Assembly (NCBI RefSeq): GCF_018446385.1
Contig: NC_056002.1
Coordinates: forward strand, 34,520,063-34,584,062
Origin: Zingiber officinale
Lineage: Eukaryota; Streptophyta; Magnoliopsida; Zingiberales; Zingiberaceae
Length of the DNA: 64,000 bases
Direction: 5' to 3'
The notes under the pieces were generated by a model that worked only from the letters and a program-made list of their open reading frames with translations, was not told the origin of the DNA and did not search any database. Of this stretch, positions 47,228 through 58,416 are shown piece after piece; the first letter of the stretch is position 1, and every line of letters begins with the position of its first letter. Position numbers and translations under genes: made by a program.

Positions 47228-48153
47228 TAGGGTTGGAAAAATTCCCGAAAATCCCGACCCTTCCCGAATCCCATCCCATTTCCGACCCGAAAATATTCCG
47301 ACCCGACATTTTCCCGACCCGAAGGTTCGGGATTTTTCCCGTCCCGATCACTATCGGGAAAGGGATCGGGAATTATTTTTCTCCCAACAGAAATCCCGTC
47401 CCGACCCGATTATATTATAATATTATTTTTTATATTAAAAATAATTTTTTTATATTAAAAATATTATTTTTTTATACTAAAAATATTATTTTTTATATTA
47501 TATTTTTATATATTTTAAGCATCTAACTATTATGTTTATTTTTTTTCTCTCCATTTTTCTCATACTTCATCATAATTTTGTTTCTAAATAATTTATTGGC
47601 AATGTATGAAGAGGATAATCAATTAGTTTATTTTAGCATATGAAAACTGATAAAATAATATAAAGAATAATTTTTATGATTTTTTTTTCTGTAAGTTGAA
47701 TCCAAACATTTCTAAGACTAAGGTCACCATATCATCAATTCATTATTGATATAATGGTTGACATGACAATTTTTATTTTTGGATTTTCTTGTATTAGGTA
47801 TAAAGTATAAACTAAGTAGTAGTTTTAGTTTTTTTTATTAGTTTTAATATATTTATGATGTCTTAGGAAGATATTTTAGCTTTTAATGGTTAAGTACCAC
47901 GAAATTGTTTTAATTTATTTGTATTGTACTAAAAATTCGTTTGAGTCTCTATAGATTTTTTAAAAAAAAAAAAATATTTTTCGGGATATTCTTACGGGTC
48001 CCTACCCGATCCCGAACATTCGGGATCCCGAGCATTCGGGTCCCAACACTTTTCGGATACGGGATCGGGAGAAAAAATAAATTCCTAATTCTTATCGGGA
48101 CGGGTATTCGGTAAGGAGGTTACAGGACGGGTCCCGACCCTATCCCGCCCCTA
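47228..48153. mobile_element. Non-autonomous hAT-like transposon
   Basis: Ends TAGGGTTGGAAAA and, inverted, TAGGGGCGGGATA. Flanks ATCCTACC (47220-47227) and ATCCTATC (48154-48161) agree at seven of eight bases, as expected of an 8-bp hAT duplication. About 200 bp at each end is rich in CCCGACCC / GGGTCGGG inverted repeats; the centre is AT-rich and non-coding. Length is 926 bp. Confidence 0.75.
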
Positions 48154-48161
48154 ATCCTATC

Positions 48162-48296
48162 AACTTAAAAGTAAGCTCCATTCAAATCAATAGTCCTCAT
48201 ACAGTGAATCATCCCTTAGTCTACAAATTATGAATCAGAAAATTCGGCTCACCAATTATTACCTCTGGTCCAAGAATATATTAGAACAGACGGGAC
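48162..48296. other. Flank of the hAT element inside CACTA-2
   Basis: No gene. ATCATCCCTT at about 48207 is inverted relative to AAGGGATGAT at about 47181, suggesting that the hAT landed in a smaller inverted-repeat element. Confidence 0.35.
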
Positions 48297-49376
48297 CAGA
48301 GGAACTCGGAAAATGCCGAAAATAGGGAAGAAAGGGCTACAGCGCTCGTCCATGAGTTCGGCGATGGAGGGTTTTCAATGTATGATTCGGCGTAACAAGA
48401 TTAAAAACACATGGGTAAGACTTTTAACAACGAGCACAGAAAGCGTGCTGTCAAAATTTTAATTTTTAAAATTATATAATATTTCTGATAGCACACTTTG
48501 CATGATGCTAAAATTCTATTCCTTAAAATTTATAATACTTTTAACTATGTAAAAAAAAAGGCATTGTTAATATTTAATATTAACTGCACATAAATTTTTT
48601 TACATGATATTATTTGTATTAGTATAATACTATCTGCAGCGTACTTGATTGAGTATACTATAAAAATTATTATTAACGATGTATCTTAACTACGTGTTAT
48701 TGATGACACGTTGCGAAAAGTCATATTTGTTATAGTATTAGCTCAAATCGCTTCATTAATGATTATTGTAGCGGAAACTTGAAGTGAAGACTTCACAATG
48801 CTAATAACTTTGATTTTACTTGGTATACATCTCCTTGAGGTAACTAATCCAAGAGTTTACTTCTCATCACTCACAGATATACTATGAAAACCTCCTTCAT
48901 GGAGGTGGTGAAGCCTTGTACAAAACTCAAACATAAGAGTACACGAGCGAATATAATAATAGATGCAACAAGAACAAGTAAATGAATACAACAATATGAA
49001 TCATTGCTCTTGATCTCTTGTTAATCTGGAAATGCCTCTTGTAGACTCGGAAGTGCAGTAACACTTCACCTTGAATCGCCCAAGAATCGACGATGAAGAA
49101 TGGAGAAGAAGAGTTATGCGTTTGAATTTTCGTCGTCGACTTTATATCCCATGGATTAGGGCTCCCAATCAATTGACCTTATCCCCAATCGATTGTCATG
49201 TCAAATCCGAGTACATCCCGCCATCTAAACCTCGCAACAACTCTTTTCTTTGCCACTTAATTGATTAGTCAATCGATTACAAGCCTTCATAATCAATCAT
49301 TCAATCGATTACGAAGCCTTACAGAATTTTTAGAGTAGCGGAAGTAGCAAAAACAAATAGAAACGTAAAATAGCTT

Positions 49377-49452
49377 AAGCGGGAATTGAACCCGAGACCT
49401 AGCGAACTCTATGCCTTATAGGGTGACTCTAGTAACCAAGTGAACCCAGCAA
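49377..49452 (-). other. tRNA-like sequence within LTR H
   Basis: On the minus strand a perfect Pol III B-box GGTTCAATTCC (49382-49392) sits in a T-arm-like hairpin CGGG/CCCG. About 40 bases upstream is a D-arm-like TTGGTTACTAGAGTC. No pairing acceptor stem is visible, so this is not called a tRNA gene. It may be a tRNA-derived relic. Confidence 0.35.
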
Positions 49453-50989
49453 AGCCGTGCTGAAAGAAAAGGGAATCAATTATATTTATGTTAGAGTTGG
49501 GCCGAATAAACCACTTAATATAAATAGGAAATTATTAAGTAGAGAATTGTTTAACGACAATTCTTTTCCCCTCAAACCCTTACACGCCGCCTCTTCCTTC
49601 TCTTCTCCTCTCGGCGCACCAAGCCCCAAGGGCTAGGGTTTCATTCCAAGGGCTTCAAGAGCACCTTCCGGCGACGACTCCAGCACGAGAACATTCCTCT
49701 CCGCGAGAAGGGCACGTAGACGCGAGGAGATCGACAAAGGGATCTTCTCCACCGGAAACCTATCGTTTAGATTTGTAAGAAACTTGGAGCAGGAGGTAAG
49801 AAACTCCTCACCTGCAGTATAAGTAGCTATTCGCATGTTTTTTCTGCATTAGTTTAGTTGTGTACAGCTTTTTAGTACGTAGGGTGTGGTTTAGTGTACA
49901 CCAAGTATTTGACAGAATGTTTAGATCAGTAAAATGATACAGTAGGCATTTTAATAGCTCAGTAAATGCAATAGAAGCATTTAAAATAGCATATTAGTCT
50001 TGCTACAGCTTTTATAGGACTACGGTCCAATGGGTGGGCTCCCACAGTCGCCTCTAGGTTCAGATAACCTAGTTCTAGGTTCAGATAACCTAGTAAGAGC
50101 AAGATAAGGTATATTAGTTACAAATTAGTATTTTACTTTTCAGTGGCACTGTACTGGACTTCAGTTATCCTTGGGCTGGGCTCCCATAGTCGTCCCTAGG
50201 TTTAGATAACCTAGTAACTCTACTAAATTCGGGACTTGCAACCCCGGGTCTAGTTAGGGATGCGCGCATAGCACATACAGTTGTCGGGCCCATTAGCAGT
50301 ATGATTATGTATTTTCACCTATTTATGATAAATAGCTTTCAAAACTTCACAATATAGTTTATGTGAATACAGAGCAGCTTAGCATCAGTTAGCAGTAGCG
50401 TAGCTTAGCTTTTATTTCAGTTTAATTCTTATGGATCCACATGATGGTTTTACGCTTAGCTATGATTGTCATGTATCGCATGTGATTATGCCATGTTTTA
50501 GAATCCATGTTTAGCAATGTTCAGCATATATTTCAAATAGCATGTTTTTAAAAGCATAAATCGTATCGTATGCATGTTTTGTGAGGTAGATGGTTTCTTA
50601 CTAAGCTCCCAAGCTTACAGATACTTCTTTTCCTTATACTGCAGATAAAGGTAAAGGAAAGATGGACTAACGGAGGCTGGACGTCAATGCTACGAAGATG
50701 TGTGTGGGCAGGAACTTGGAATGAAGACCCTTGGGAACTAGCAAATTTAAAGAATTAGAACCTTTTGTTCTTTTTAATGTTTATGCACCTTTGGAATGTT
50801 TAAGAATTCTGAATTGTGAAACCATGCTTATGCCATGCCTAGGACACTAGTTAGCTTATTGATGAGTAGTAAATCATGCATAATGTTAGTGAAGACCTAT
50901 TACAATGTTCTCTAGGCATTTTAGGTTTATTATAGTGAGTTGTGTATGATCGAGCTCTGAAATCAGGGTTCTGCAGCGAAATCAGAAAC

Positions 50990-51350
50990 TCCAATCGATC
51001 AACCGATCGATTGGAGGGACCTCAATCGATCGGTTGATCGATTGAGAGCTGATTTCCGTGAACAGTAAGCTCTGGAATCGATCACTGGATCGATCGAGGA
51101 ATTAGCCTCGCGAACAGAGAGCTTCTGAATCGATCACTGGATCGATTGGTATAGCTGGATCGATCAGCCGATCGATCCATAACTTCTCCCGTGCACAGTA
51201 GCACGCTGAATCGATCACTGGATCGATTAGTCATAGCTGGATCGATCAGCCGATCGATCCATAAATTCTTTCGTGCACAGTAGCATGCTGAATCGATCAG
51301 GGAATCGATCAAATGACTCCAATCGATCAGCCGATCGATTGGAGTGTCTA
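50990..51350 (+). repeat. ATCGAT palindrome array in LTR H
   Basis: Repeated inverted units such as CAATCGATCGGTTGATCGAT and GGATCGATCAGCCGATCGAT, ten or more half-sites, lie 200-550 bp before the LTR end. Unit spacing is about 60-100 bp in the middle part (CACAGTAGCACGCTGAATCG). Confidence 0.8.
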
Positions 51351-51583
51351 ATTTCAGCTGGAAGGGTCTCATTTCAGTCTTTTGAGCAAAAAGAAAGTTT
51401 GGGTTCCTTCCCTAGTGCATGTATGTCAGAGGAAAGGTCTTTGAACCTAATCTTACATGCTGTAATAGTCATTAGCAGAGTAAGATTTTAAATAGCGCAG
51501 ATTTCCGCACCTTATAGTTAGCACAGCATAATGTGACGGTCCGGCCTCGCAGCCTAGTTAGTAGGAGGTGGGTTGTTACAGAA

Positions 51584-51595
51584 TGGTATCAGAGC
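51584..51595 (+). promoter_or_regulatory. Primer-binding site of element H
   Basis: TGGTATCAGAGC three bases after the LTR end; tRNA-Met type, used also by Gypsy chromoviruses. Confidence 0.85.
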
Positions 51596-51793
51596 AAAGT
51601 TCCATACTTCCTACACACACATCAGCATTGAACCTGCAGCTTCCAAGTAAGAACATCTCTCACTTTACTTATGTTTCTTGTTTCATGTTTAGAGATAACT
51701 AAAGCATGTTTGTTTATAATAGTATTTAACATGATAACAGTAATTACGCAATTATGATTGTATTAGTTATGTATGTCCTCTATGTCTCCAGAA

Positions 51794-52880
51794 ATGGCAC
51801 GAGGACGTCCAGCTAGAAGGGCACCAGCCACTGAGCCCTAGCACGAGGCAGGCAGATCAGTGCCTCCTCCAGACCTTACAACAGTAGTGGCTCAGTTACA
51901 GCAGCAATTAGCTGAACAGCAACAAGAAATAGTCACTTTAAGGGCTAATCAGCAGAACACTCCCACTGTCACTCCAGAGCCTAACTTGGCAACTCCAGTA
52001 GTGATAGAGGTTCCACCAGTCCAACCTGTAGCACCAGTGGCCCCAGCAGCGGGGACACAGAGAGAAGCCTATCTGATCCAGTGGCAGAAAGTCAAGCCGG
52101 AGAATTTCTTAGTCACCAGTGAACCATGGGATGCTCAAGCCTGGTTCAAAACACTGGAGAGTACGATAGAACTTCTGGACTGGCCAGAGCATGAGAAGGT
52201 GAAGTGCGCCTCTTTCTGTCTGACAGGAGACACACGTATGTGGTGGGAGAAAGTTAAAGCGAAGCGCCCAGTGAATCAGATGGCATGGGCTGACTTCGAA
52301 AAGGAATTCTTCGAGGAGTTCTTCCACATGCGGGTCACAAACCGCCACTACGACGAGTTCACTGAGTTTCGTCAGGGCAACCTTTCAGTTGAGGAGGCTG
52401 TGAGGAAATTCAACAGACTGGCTCGTCTATGCCCGGAACTAGTCAGCACTGAAAGGGAACGAGCCCGATTGATGCTCAAGATGTTAAGGCCGGAAATAGC
52501 AATGAATGTGGCCAGCGGTGTCCGTAGGCCGCAAACCACAGAAGAACTAGTGAGCAGTGCTTTAACCACCGAGCATTACCAGAACAGTATCAAGCAGCAG
52601 AAGCAAGTCCTCTCAGAGTTGAAAGGCCAATGTGTGGGCTCAGGTACTCAGAAACACCAGGGCCACAGCTCCCACGGCTCTAACTGGAAAGGGAACTCCA
52701 GCAACAAACGCAAACCAGGGAGTTACCCGAAAGGAGGACCAGCTAGTAAACAGCCCAGCTATCCCAAGTGTTCCACTTGTGGAAAATTTCACCCAGGAGT
52801 TTGTCGCAAGGGCACTCGTGGATGTTTCGAATGTGGCTAGGAAGGGCATATGGCTAAACAATTCCAAACAAGACCAGCTT
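51794..52880 (+). pseudogene. gag: gag of Gypsy element H
   Basis: Starts MARGRPARRAPATEP, then TAG at 51839-51841; from 51860 the same frame is open to 52840. It contains a glutamine-rich coiled-coil-like start (VAQLQQQLAEQQQEIVTL) and the Retrotrans_gag region (WEKVKAKRP...FFEEFFHMRVTNRHYDEFTEF, YxxF-rich). Then come a CX2C knuckle (CSTCGKFHPGVC) and a CCHC knuckle broken by TAG at 52838-52840, with its last cysteine changed to F. The frame shifts into pol between 52841 and 52879. Capsid-type Gag, dead copy. Confidence 0.82.
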
Positions 52881-54273
52881 GCCTCCAGCACAGCCGATTC
52901 AGTACGAAGTCAAGTCAGCACAGTTGCATCAGATGCAGGCTGCTTTAGACGATCCACACATCAGCCAGGGCAGATTAGAAGCCCCCTCAGCCACGACAAA
53001 TGCGAGGATCTACTCACTCACCAGAGAGGACGTAGCGAATGCCTCGACAGTTGTTACAGGTCAGATTAGTATTTTACAGCAAAGTGCAACTGTCTTATTC
53101 GATACTGGGGCAACCCATTCTTATATATCCAGGGCATTCGCCGAAAAGTTAGCAAAACCTCCAGAGGTACTCAGCAGTCAGTTCTTGACGACGCTACCTT
53201 CGGGAGAGATTATGGCGTCCACGCACTGGCTCCGAGCAGTGTCGATCATCATAGCAGACAGAGAGCTTTTTGGTGATCTGATAGTATTAGATATGGCTGA
53301 CTACGACGTCATCTTGGGAATGGACTTTCTGATGAAGTACGGCGCCTCCATAGAGTGTCGTAAACATAGAGTTGTATTCCAACCCGAAGCAGAAGTGCAG
53401 TTTGAGTTCATCGGAGAACCAAAGAGAAAGGCCAAGGAATTTCTCTCAGCTCTGAAAGCACAGAAACTAATGGATTCAGGATGTATGGGATTTTTAGCAC
53501 ATGTAGTCAGTACCAGCCAGGACAAGGACCGAAAGCTAGAGGAGATCCGAGTCATATGTGACTACCCAGCAGTCTTTCCTAAGGAATTACCAGGCCTAGC
53601 ACCAGACAGGGAGATAGAATTTGAGATAGAGCTCATACCCGGTACAAATCCCATCTCCAAAGCATCCTATCGCATGGCTCCGGCCGAACTGAAAGAACTT
53701 CATAAGCAATTGCAGGAGCTGCTCGACAAGGGCTTCATACACTCTAGTCACTCACCATGGGGAGCGCCTGTATTGTTCGTGAAGAAGAAGGACGGGAGCA
53801 TACGCCTGTGTATAGACTACCGGGCACTAAACCAAGTCATGATTAAGAACAGGTATCCTCTTCCCAGAATAGATGACCTGTTTAATCAGTTAAAGGGAGC
53901 AGCAGTGTTCTCTAAAATAGACCTCAGATCGGGATATCACCAGGTTAGAGTTAAAGAAGGTGATATACCCAAGACAGCCTTCAGGACCAGATACGGACAT
54001 TATGAGTTCGTAGTCATGCCCTTTGGCGTGACAAATGCTCCAGCTACCTTCATGGATCTCATGAACAGAGTATTCAGGGAATACTTAGATAAGTTTGTTA
54101 TCGTGTTCATCGACGACATTCTTATCTATTCCAGAACTCAGGAAGAACACGCAGAGCACCTGAAGACAGTACTACAGATCCTTCAGCAGAACCAGCTGTA
54201 TGCCAAGTTCACGAAGTGTGAATTCTGGCTTGATCAGGTGTCCTTTCTGGGTCACATCATCTCCAAGGATGGT
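52879..54273 (+). pseudogene. pol: pol of Gypsy element H, truncated after RT
   Basis: An open frame has the aspartic protease motif [12 protein letters not shown] near 53095, the [22 protein letters not shown] protease end, and the RT core: [30 protein letters not shown], and the catalytic FIDDILIYS near 54105. It stops being Gypsy after [11 protein letters not shown] at about 54273, where AT-rich Copia sequence begins; the frame then runs on as an asparagine/lysine-rich chance extension to 54456. RNase H, integrase, chromodomain and the 3' LTR are absent. Confidence 0.85.
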
Positions 54274-55549
54274 GTTATAATTAATTCAGAAAATACCCCT
54301 AGGATATTTTCTGATAAAACAAATATAATTAATTTAGAAAATACAGAAAATCTGAAAATAATTAATAAATCTAAAAATTTAAATTTAAACATAAACAAAT
54401 TTGAAAATTCAAACAAAAAGGATGACAAGGTCAATATTGATCTAGATAAAAATTAATAAATTATTTAATCTAGACAATATTAATCTAGAAAGTCTTATTA
54501 GATAATCTAATTAACAAAAAATTAAATATTAAAGATAAAACTTATCTAATAAATTCAACCAATTATATCAACTTAAAAGATAAAGAAAATACAAGGATAA
54601 ACCCAAACACTCAAATAAAAATAAAAATAAATTTAACAAATTTAAAATTAAATATTAAAGATAACATATTCAACAAAGATAATTTGAAAATTTTGAAATT
54701 AACAGCTAATAAAAGATTAAAAGATAAACCCTTTAAAGAAATATAATCTAATTAATTCAAATTTAAAAATAAATAAAAAATTAAACTTTAAAAATAAACT
54801 ATTAAAGAAAGATAATTCAATTAACCCAATAAAATTAAAATTGAAAGAAAATTTAAAAATTAAATATACTCTTTTAAAGAAAGATAATTTGACCAATTTA
54901 ATTAATTCAAAATTAAAAACTTAAATTTAATTAAGGATTAAAACTTAACTAAAACCAACTCTAATTATACAAAAATCTTAAAATAAAGGCCAATAATTCA
55001 GGGGGAGGCTCCAAAATAGTTGGCACCTCCAAAAATAATTTACCCGACAGGGTAACCAAAACTAACCTACCCGGCAGGGTAACCCTAACCAACCTATCCG
55101 ACAGAATAATTAGGACTAGTTAAAAAGGGTTCAAGTTTAACTTGAAAAATGATACTGGTGAAATTTTGGATGATAGTACGTTAGGGAAGCTTAGTCTATA
55201 CATGTCTAGAAAGACATGGCTTCGACCTGGTGCATTTGGCTAAGTGGAACTAGCCGAAGCTACCCTTTATGGATCTTAACCAGTTAGACCAAGGTTTTGT
55301 ACTAAGTCCAGTGGATAGGACTATTTAGAAAACCTCGAAGGCATGGTTACTTTAATGATGTCCAAGTGACTCACCATAGCCCAGAAGTTTATCCAGAGAA
55401 CGCCTATTTGTTGAACCCAAAGCTAAACCCGAATCTAACACAAGTTAAAAATAAACCCTAAAATTGGACCTAATTCATCTCACAAAATTATAAGATTCCC
55501 TAATCGAAAAAGATCGGGTGAGATGACTAAAGACCTAAATTAAATTACT

Positions 55550-56480
55550 TAAATTAAATTAATTAAATTAAATCAACATTTTAAAATTAAAACTAAAATT
55601 CTTTTTAACTTAAAAAATTAAACTTAATTTTTTAACATAAAAATTATTTTAAAAATTAAACTTAAATTTTTTTTAACTTAAAAATATATTTTAAAAATAA
55701 ACTTAAATTTTTTTTAACCAAAAAAAAACATCTTTTAAAAATTAAAATTAAATTTAACTCTCGTAATTTAAAATTCTATTTTAATTTAAAATTTTATTTT
55801 TAACTTTAAAAATTTACTTCAAAATTTTCATAAAAAAAGTCTTTTAAAAATTATTTTAATTTAAAAAAAATTCTTTTAAAATTCTTTAAAGAATTATTTT
55901 AAAAATTCATTAAAAACTATATTAAAAATTCTTTAAAAAGTATTTTAAAAATTCTTTTAAAACTATTTTAAAAATTCTTTAAAAATTAATTTTTAAACTA
56001 TTTTAAAAATTCTTTAAAAATTATTTTAAAAATTCTTTAAAAACTATTTTTAAATTATTTTAAAAAATTTTTAAAAAAAATATTTTTAAAAAAACTTTAA
56101 AAAATAATTTTAAAAAGAATTTTAAAAATTATTTTAAAACCTTTAAAAAACAATTTAGAAACTCTTTTAAAAATTATTTTAAAAACTTTTAAAAATTATT
56201 TTAAAAACTTTTAAAAATCATTTTAAATAGAATTTTAAATATTATTTTAAAACTTTTAAAAATCATTTTAAAAACTCTTTAAAAATTATTTTAAAAACTT
56301 AAAAAAAAAACATTTTAAAAACTCTTTTAAAAATTATTTTAAAAACTTTTATAAATTATTTTAAAAACTTTTAAAAATCATTTTAAAAAGATTTTTTTTT
56401 AATTATTTTAATTTTTTTTAAAAAAAACTTTAAATCATTTTGAAAAATTCTTTTAAATATTATTTTTCACTTTAATAAAA
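55550..56480 (+). repeat. AT-rich tandem repeats in remnant I
   Basis: A long, degenerate array of roughly 20-24 bp units like ACTATTTTAAAAATTCTTTA, homologous in style and position to 17790-18075 in element B but about three times longer. Confidence 0.75.
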
Positions 56481-57259
56481 TTTTGTTAACTTAAAAAATA
56501 TATGGTATCAATTATTTTCATAATTTTCACTTTAATAATAAAAAAATTTTCACTTTAAAAATTATTTTTTAGACTTTAAACTTATTTTTAAACATTATTT
56601 TAATCTTAAATTATTTTTAAATTTAACTTAACTCAAATTAAAACTTAATATTGAAATTACAATTAAAGTTTAAAAAAAATTAACTTAAATTTAAAATTAA
56701 AATTAAACTTAAACTTAAATTAACCACTAATATTAATTTAAATCTAAACTGAATCAAACGGATGTTAATTGTCATGAAACATATTATAAAAATTATTTTA
56801 AATTCCTTTTAAACACTGTTTTAGAAATCCTATTAGAAATCCATTAAAAAAATAAAAATAAATAATAAATAATAATAATAAATATTTTTAAATTCATTTA
56901 AAACTTAGACATCTATCTTAAAAACTTAAATTCCAGTAACTTTAAACCTAATTAGGTATAACTTAATTGTTTAAGTCTAACTTTAGTTGAGAACTAAAAT
57001 TAACTTAAATTAAACCTCACTTAATTGTGTTTAATAACTTTAACTTCATGCTAACTTCAAACTAAATTAATCATACTTAAAAGGAAGTAAATAAATAATA
57101 ATAATAATTATAACTAACACTTTTATTGACCAACTCAATCAATTAATACGAAATTTAAATTATTTCACTAAGTATTAAATTATTAAATCAAGTAAAAACT
57201 AATCAATAAATTATTGATAATGGTTAACTGTTATTGAATTAATAAAATCTTATCTTATT
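56481..57259 (+). other. AT-rich non-coding part of remnant I
   Basis: No gene or clear repeat family seen. Confidence 0.5.
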
Positions 57260-57264
57260 TAACA

Positions 57265-58416
57265 TGTTCCGGTCGGGAAGCTGAGAAGACGAACCTGCCG
57301 GTATGACGTGTCTGGAGGGTTGACCGCATCCTCTTGACCCGGTTGATGATCTGTCCACTGCGTTGACCAGATCGTCAGAAAGCCTCCTCCGGTCAACTGT
57401 ACCTGTATCCATCGACCGGGTTCCCCCGGTCTCTGGTACCTCGGTGCTCGAGGCGAATCCCACAGACATATAAGTAACTGTATAATAGTATAGCGATAAA
57501 ATGAACAGATACCGAGTACGAGAACTTACCCTGACCCAGGGGGGCGCCCTCGGATGGATGGATGAACTGATTGGGATACTGACCGAGTCGCCACGGCTCT
57601 GAATAGTAGATATATGTCCGCCCAGTGAGTAGTTGGCTCCAGTGGCTCGGAGCCTGATGCGATATGGATCCGTAGGATGACACACTGTCCGACTACAATC
57701 TCGGCTCGCAGGCCGGAATACAACAGCGGCACGAAGGCCGAATACCCTCTCGGCTCGCAGGCCGGCATACAGACATAGTACGTTACATGGACGGCGGCTG
57801 CTCGGAGGGTGGAGACGACGACAATCGCTATAGATGACGGGGGCAGCCGCTGGAGGCGATAGCGCTGGCCGTGGCTGCACGGGGCGATGGCACTGGTGCC
57901 CGGAGACGGCTGCGACTGTGGCTGCAGCGAGAGGTGCCAGCGGCGGCAGCCTCTGGAGCCCGGCGATGGTGACTGCTGAACTCAGCGGTGATCGCTGGAG
58001 TCTCCCACGCTGTGAAGAGGAGGAGGGAGGAGGTGGCCCTCTGTCACCGGTAGCTCTTTCCGGCGACGATAGCGAGGGACTGAGAAGCCTTTGCTTCTGT
58101 CCCTGATGGTGACTGCGGACAACAAAAGCGCTCCGAGGGGGCCATCGGCGGAGAAAACCGGAGAAGAGAGGGGCGGCGGCGATTTCAACAGTGCCTCTTG
58201 TTTCGCGGTGGTTCCTGCTCGAAGAACACCCCCTGCCCTTCATTTCTCCTCCTCCCTCCTTCATCTCTGCCGCCGCCCCTTTTCCTCTCTCTCCCCCGCC
58301 CCCTTTTCCCAAACACGAGCCCTCTCTCCCTTTAAAGCCCTAGCAATGTTCAATGACGAAAATGCCCCTGACATCTTCTCTAATTACTTCTCATGCCCTA
58401 ATTTACCTCCGGATCA
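57265..58416 (-). mobile_element. 3' LTR of element J (left copy)
   Basis: 1152 bp. Almost identical to the right copy except for one block, 57783-58012, which has no similarity to the matching block 61274-61476. The flanking segments on both sides align nearly perfectly. The long minus-strand open frame across it (57239-58312) is low-complexity LTR sequence, rich in R, P and G, and is not called a gene. Confidence 0.85.

Larger units (their letters stand above)
46530..48500. repeat. Duplicated segment within CACTA-2, second copy split by insertion
   Basis: 46530-46863 (from ATAGGATCGGTGGTA to TAGCACACTTTGCGTG) recurs as 46866-47060 plus 48297-48500. The second copy is opened by about 1.2 kb that includes the hAT element. 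The repeated unit carries the right subterminal region, so the transposon has two right-end-like zones. Confidence 0.6.
43535..48737. mobile_element. CACTA transposon 2 (non-autonomous, gene-carrying)
   Basis: Left end CACTGCAACAAATTTAACTT; the right end read in reverse is TACTATAACAAATATGACTT. They pair imperfectly over about 20 bp, and the outermost right base has mutated. The duplication TTA is perfect (43532-43534 and 48738-48740). Subterminal repeats use AGCGCGCAC / GTGCGCT-like motifs (43630-43790; 46790-46860; 48430-48500). No transposase was found. It holds a DUF707-like exon and a hAT element. Length without the hAT is about 4.3 kb. Confidence 0.75.
43499..49327 (-). mobile_element. 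5' LTR of element E (minus), split by CACTA-2
   Basis: In minus orientation the LTR ends at about 43499 next to the degenerate primer site. The LTR text CTAGAAGGGGTGATTA (plus) continues after the CACTA at 48738 as GCTCAAATCGC...GTAGCGGAAAC, the usual inner end of Copia LTRs in this window. CAATCGATT palindromes occur near 49175-49310. The far end, near 49327, is cut by element H. Confidence 0.6.
49328..51580 (+). mobile_element. 5' LTR of Gypsy element H
   Basis: The right end GTGGGTTGTTACA at 51580 is followed by a primer site. The left end is less certain, near TTTTAGAGTAGCGGAAG (49328). The length, about 2.25 kb, and the mid-LTR motif GATAAAGGTAAAGGAAAGAT resemble plant chromovirus (Tekay/Del-type) LTRs. 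A palindrome array lies at 50990-51350. Confidence 0.65.
54274..57264 (+). mobile_element. Remnant of B-like Copia element I (gag-pol spacer), left part
   Basis: 54995-55540 matches 17265-17790 of element B closely, including TACCCGACAGGGTAA repeats and GATGATAGTACGTTAGGGAA. Very AT-rich sequence with no credible gene surrounds it. The last bases before 57265 (TAACA) are the left target duplication of element J. The right part resumes after J. Confidence 0.7.

Noticed and set aside
49377..49452. A genuine tRNA gene
   Set aside because: The B-box is good, but no acceptor stem pairs and the A-box is weak; kept only as a tRNA-like relic.
57239..58312. A 357-codon minus-strand open frame, and 60696-61409 of 237 codons
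   Set aside because: They cross an LTR border or LTR sequence, are rich in R, P, S and G from GC-rich DNA, and the central block differs between the two LTRs without frame conservation. Not a gene.
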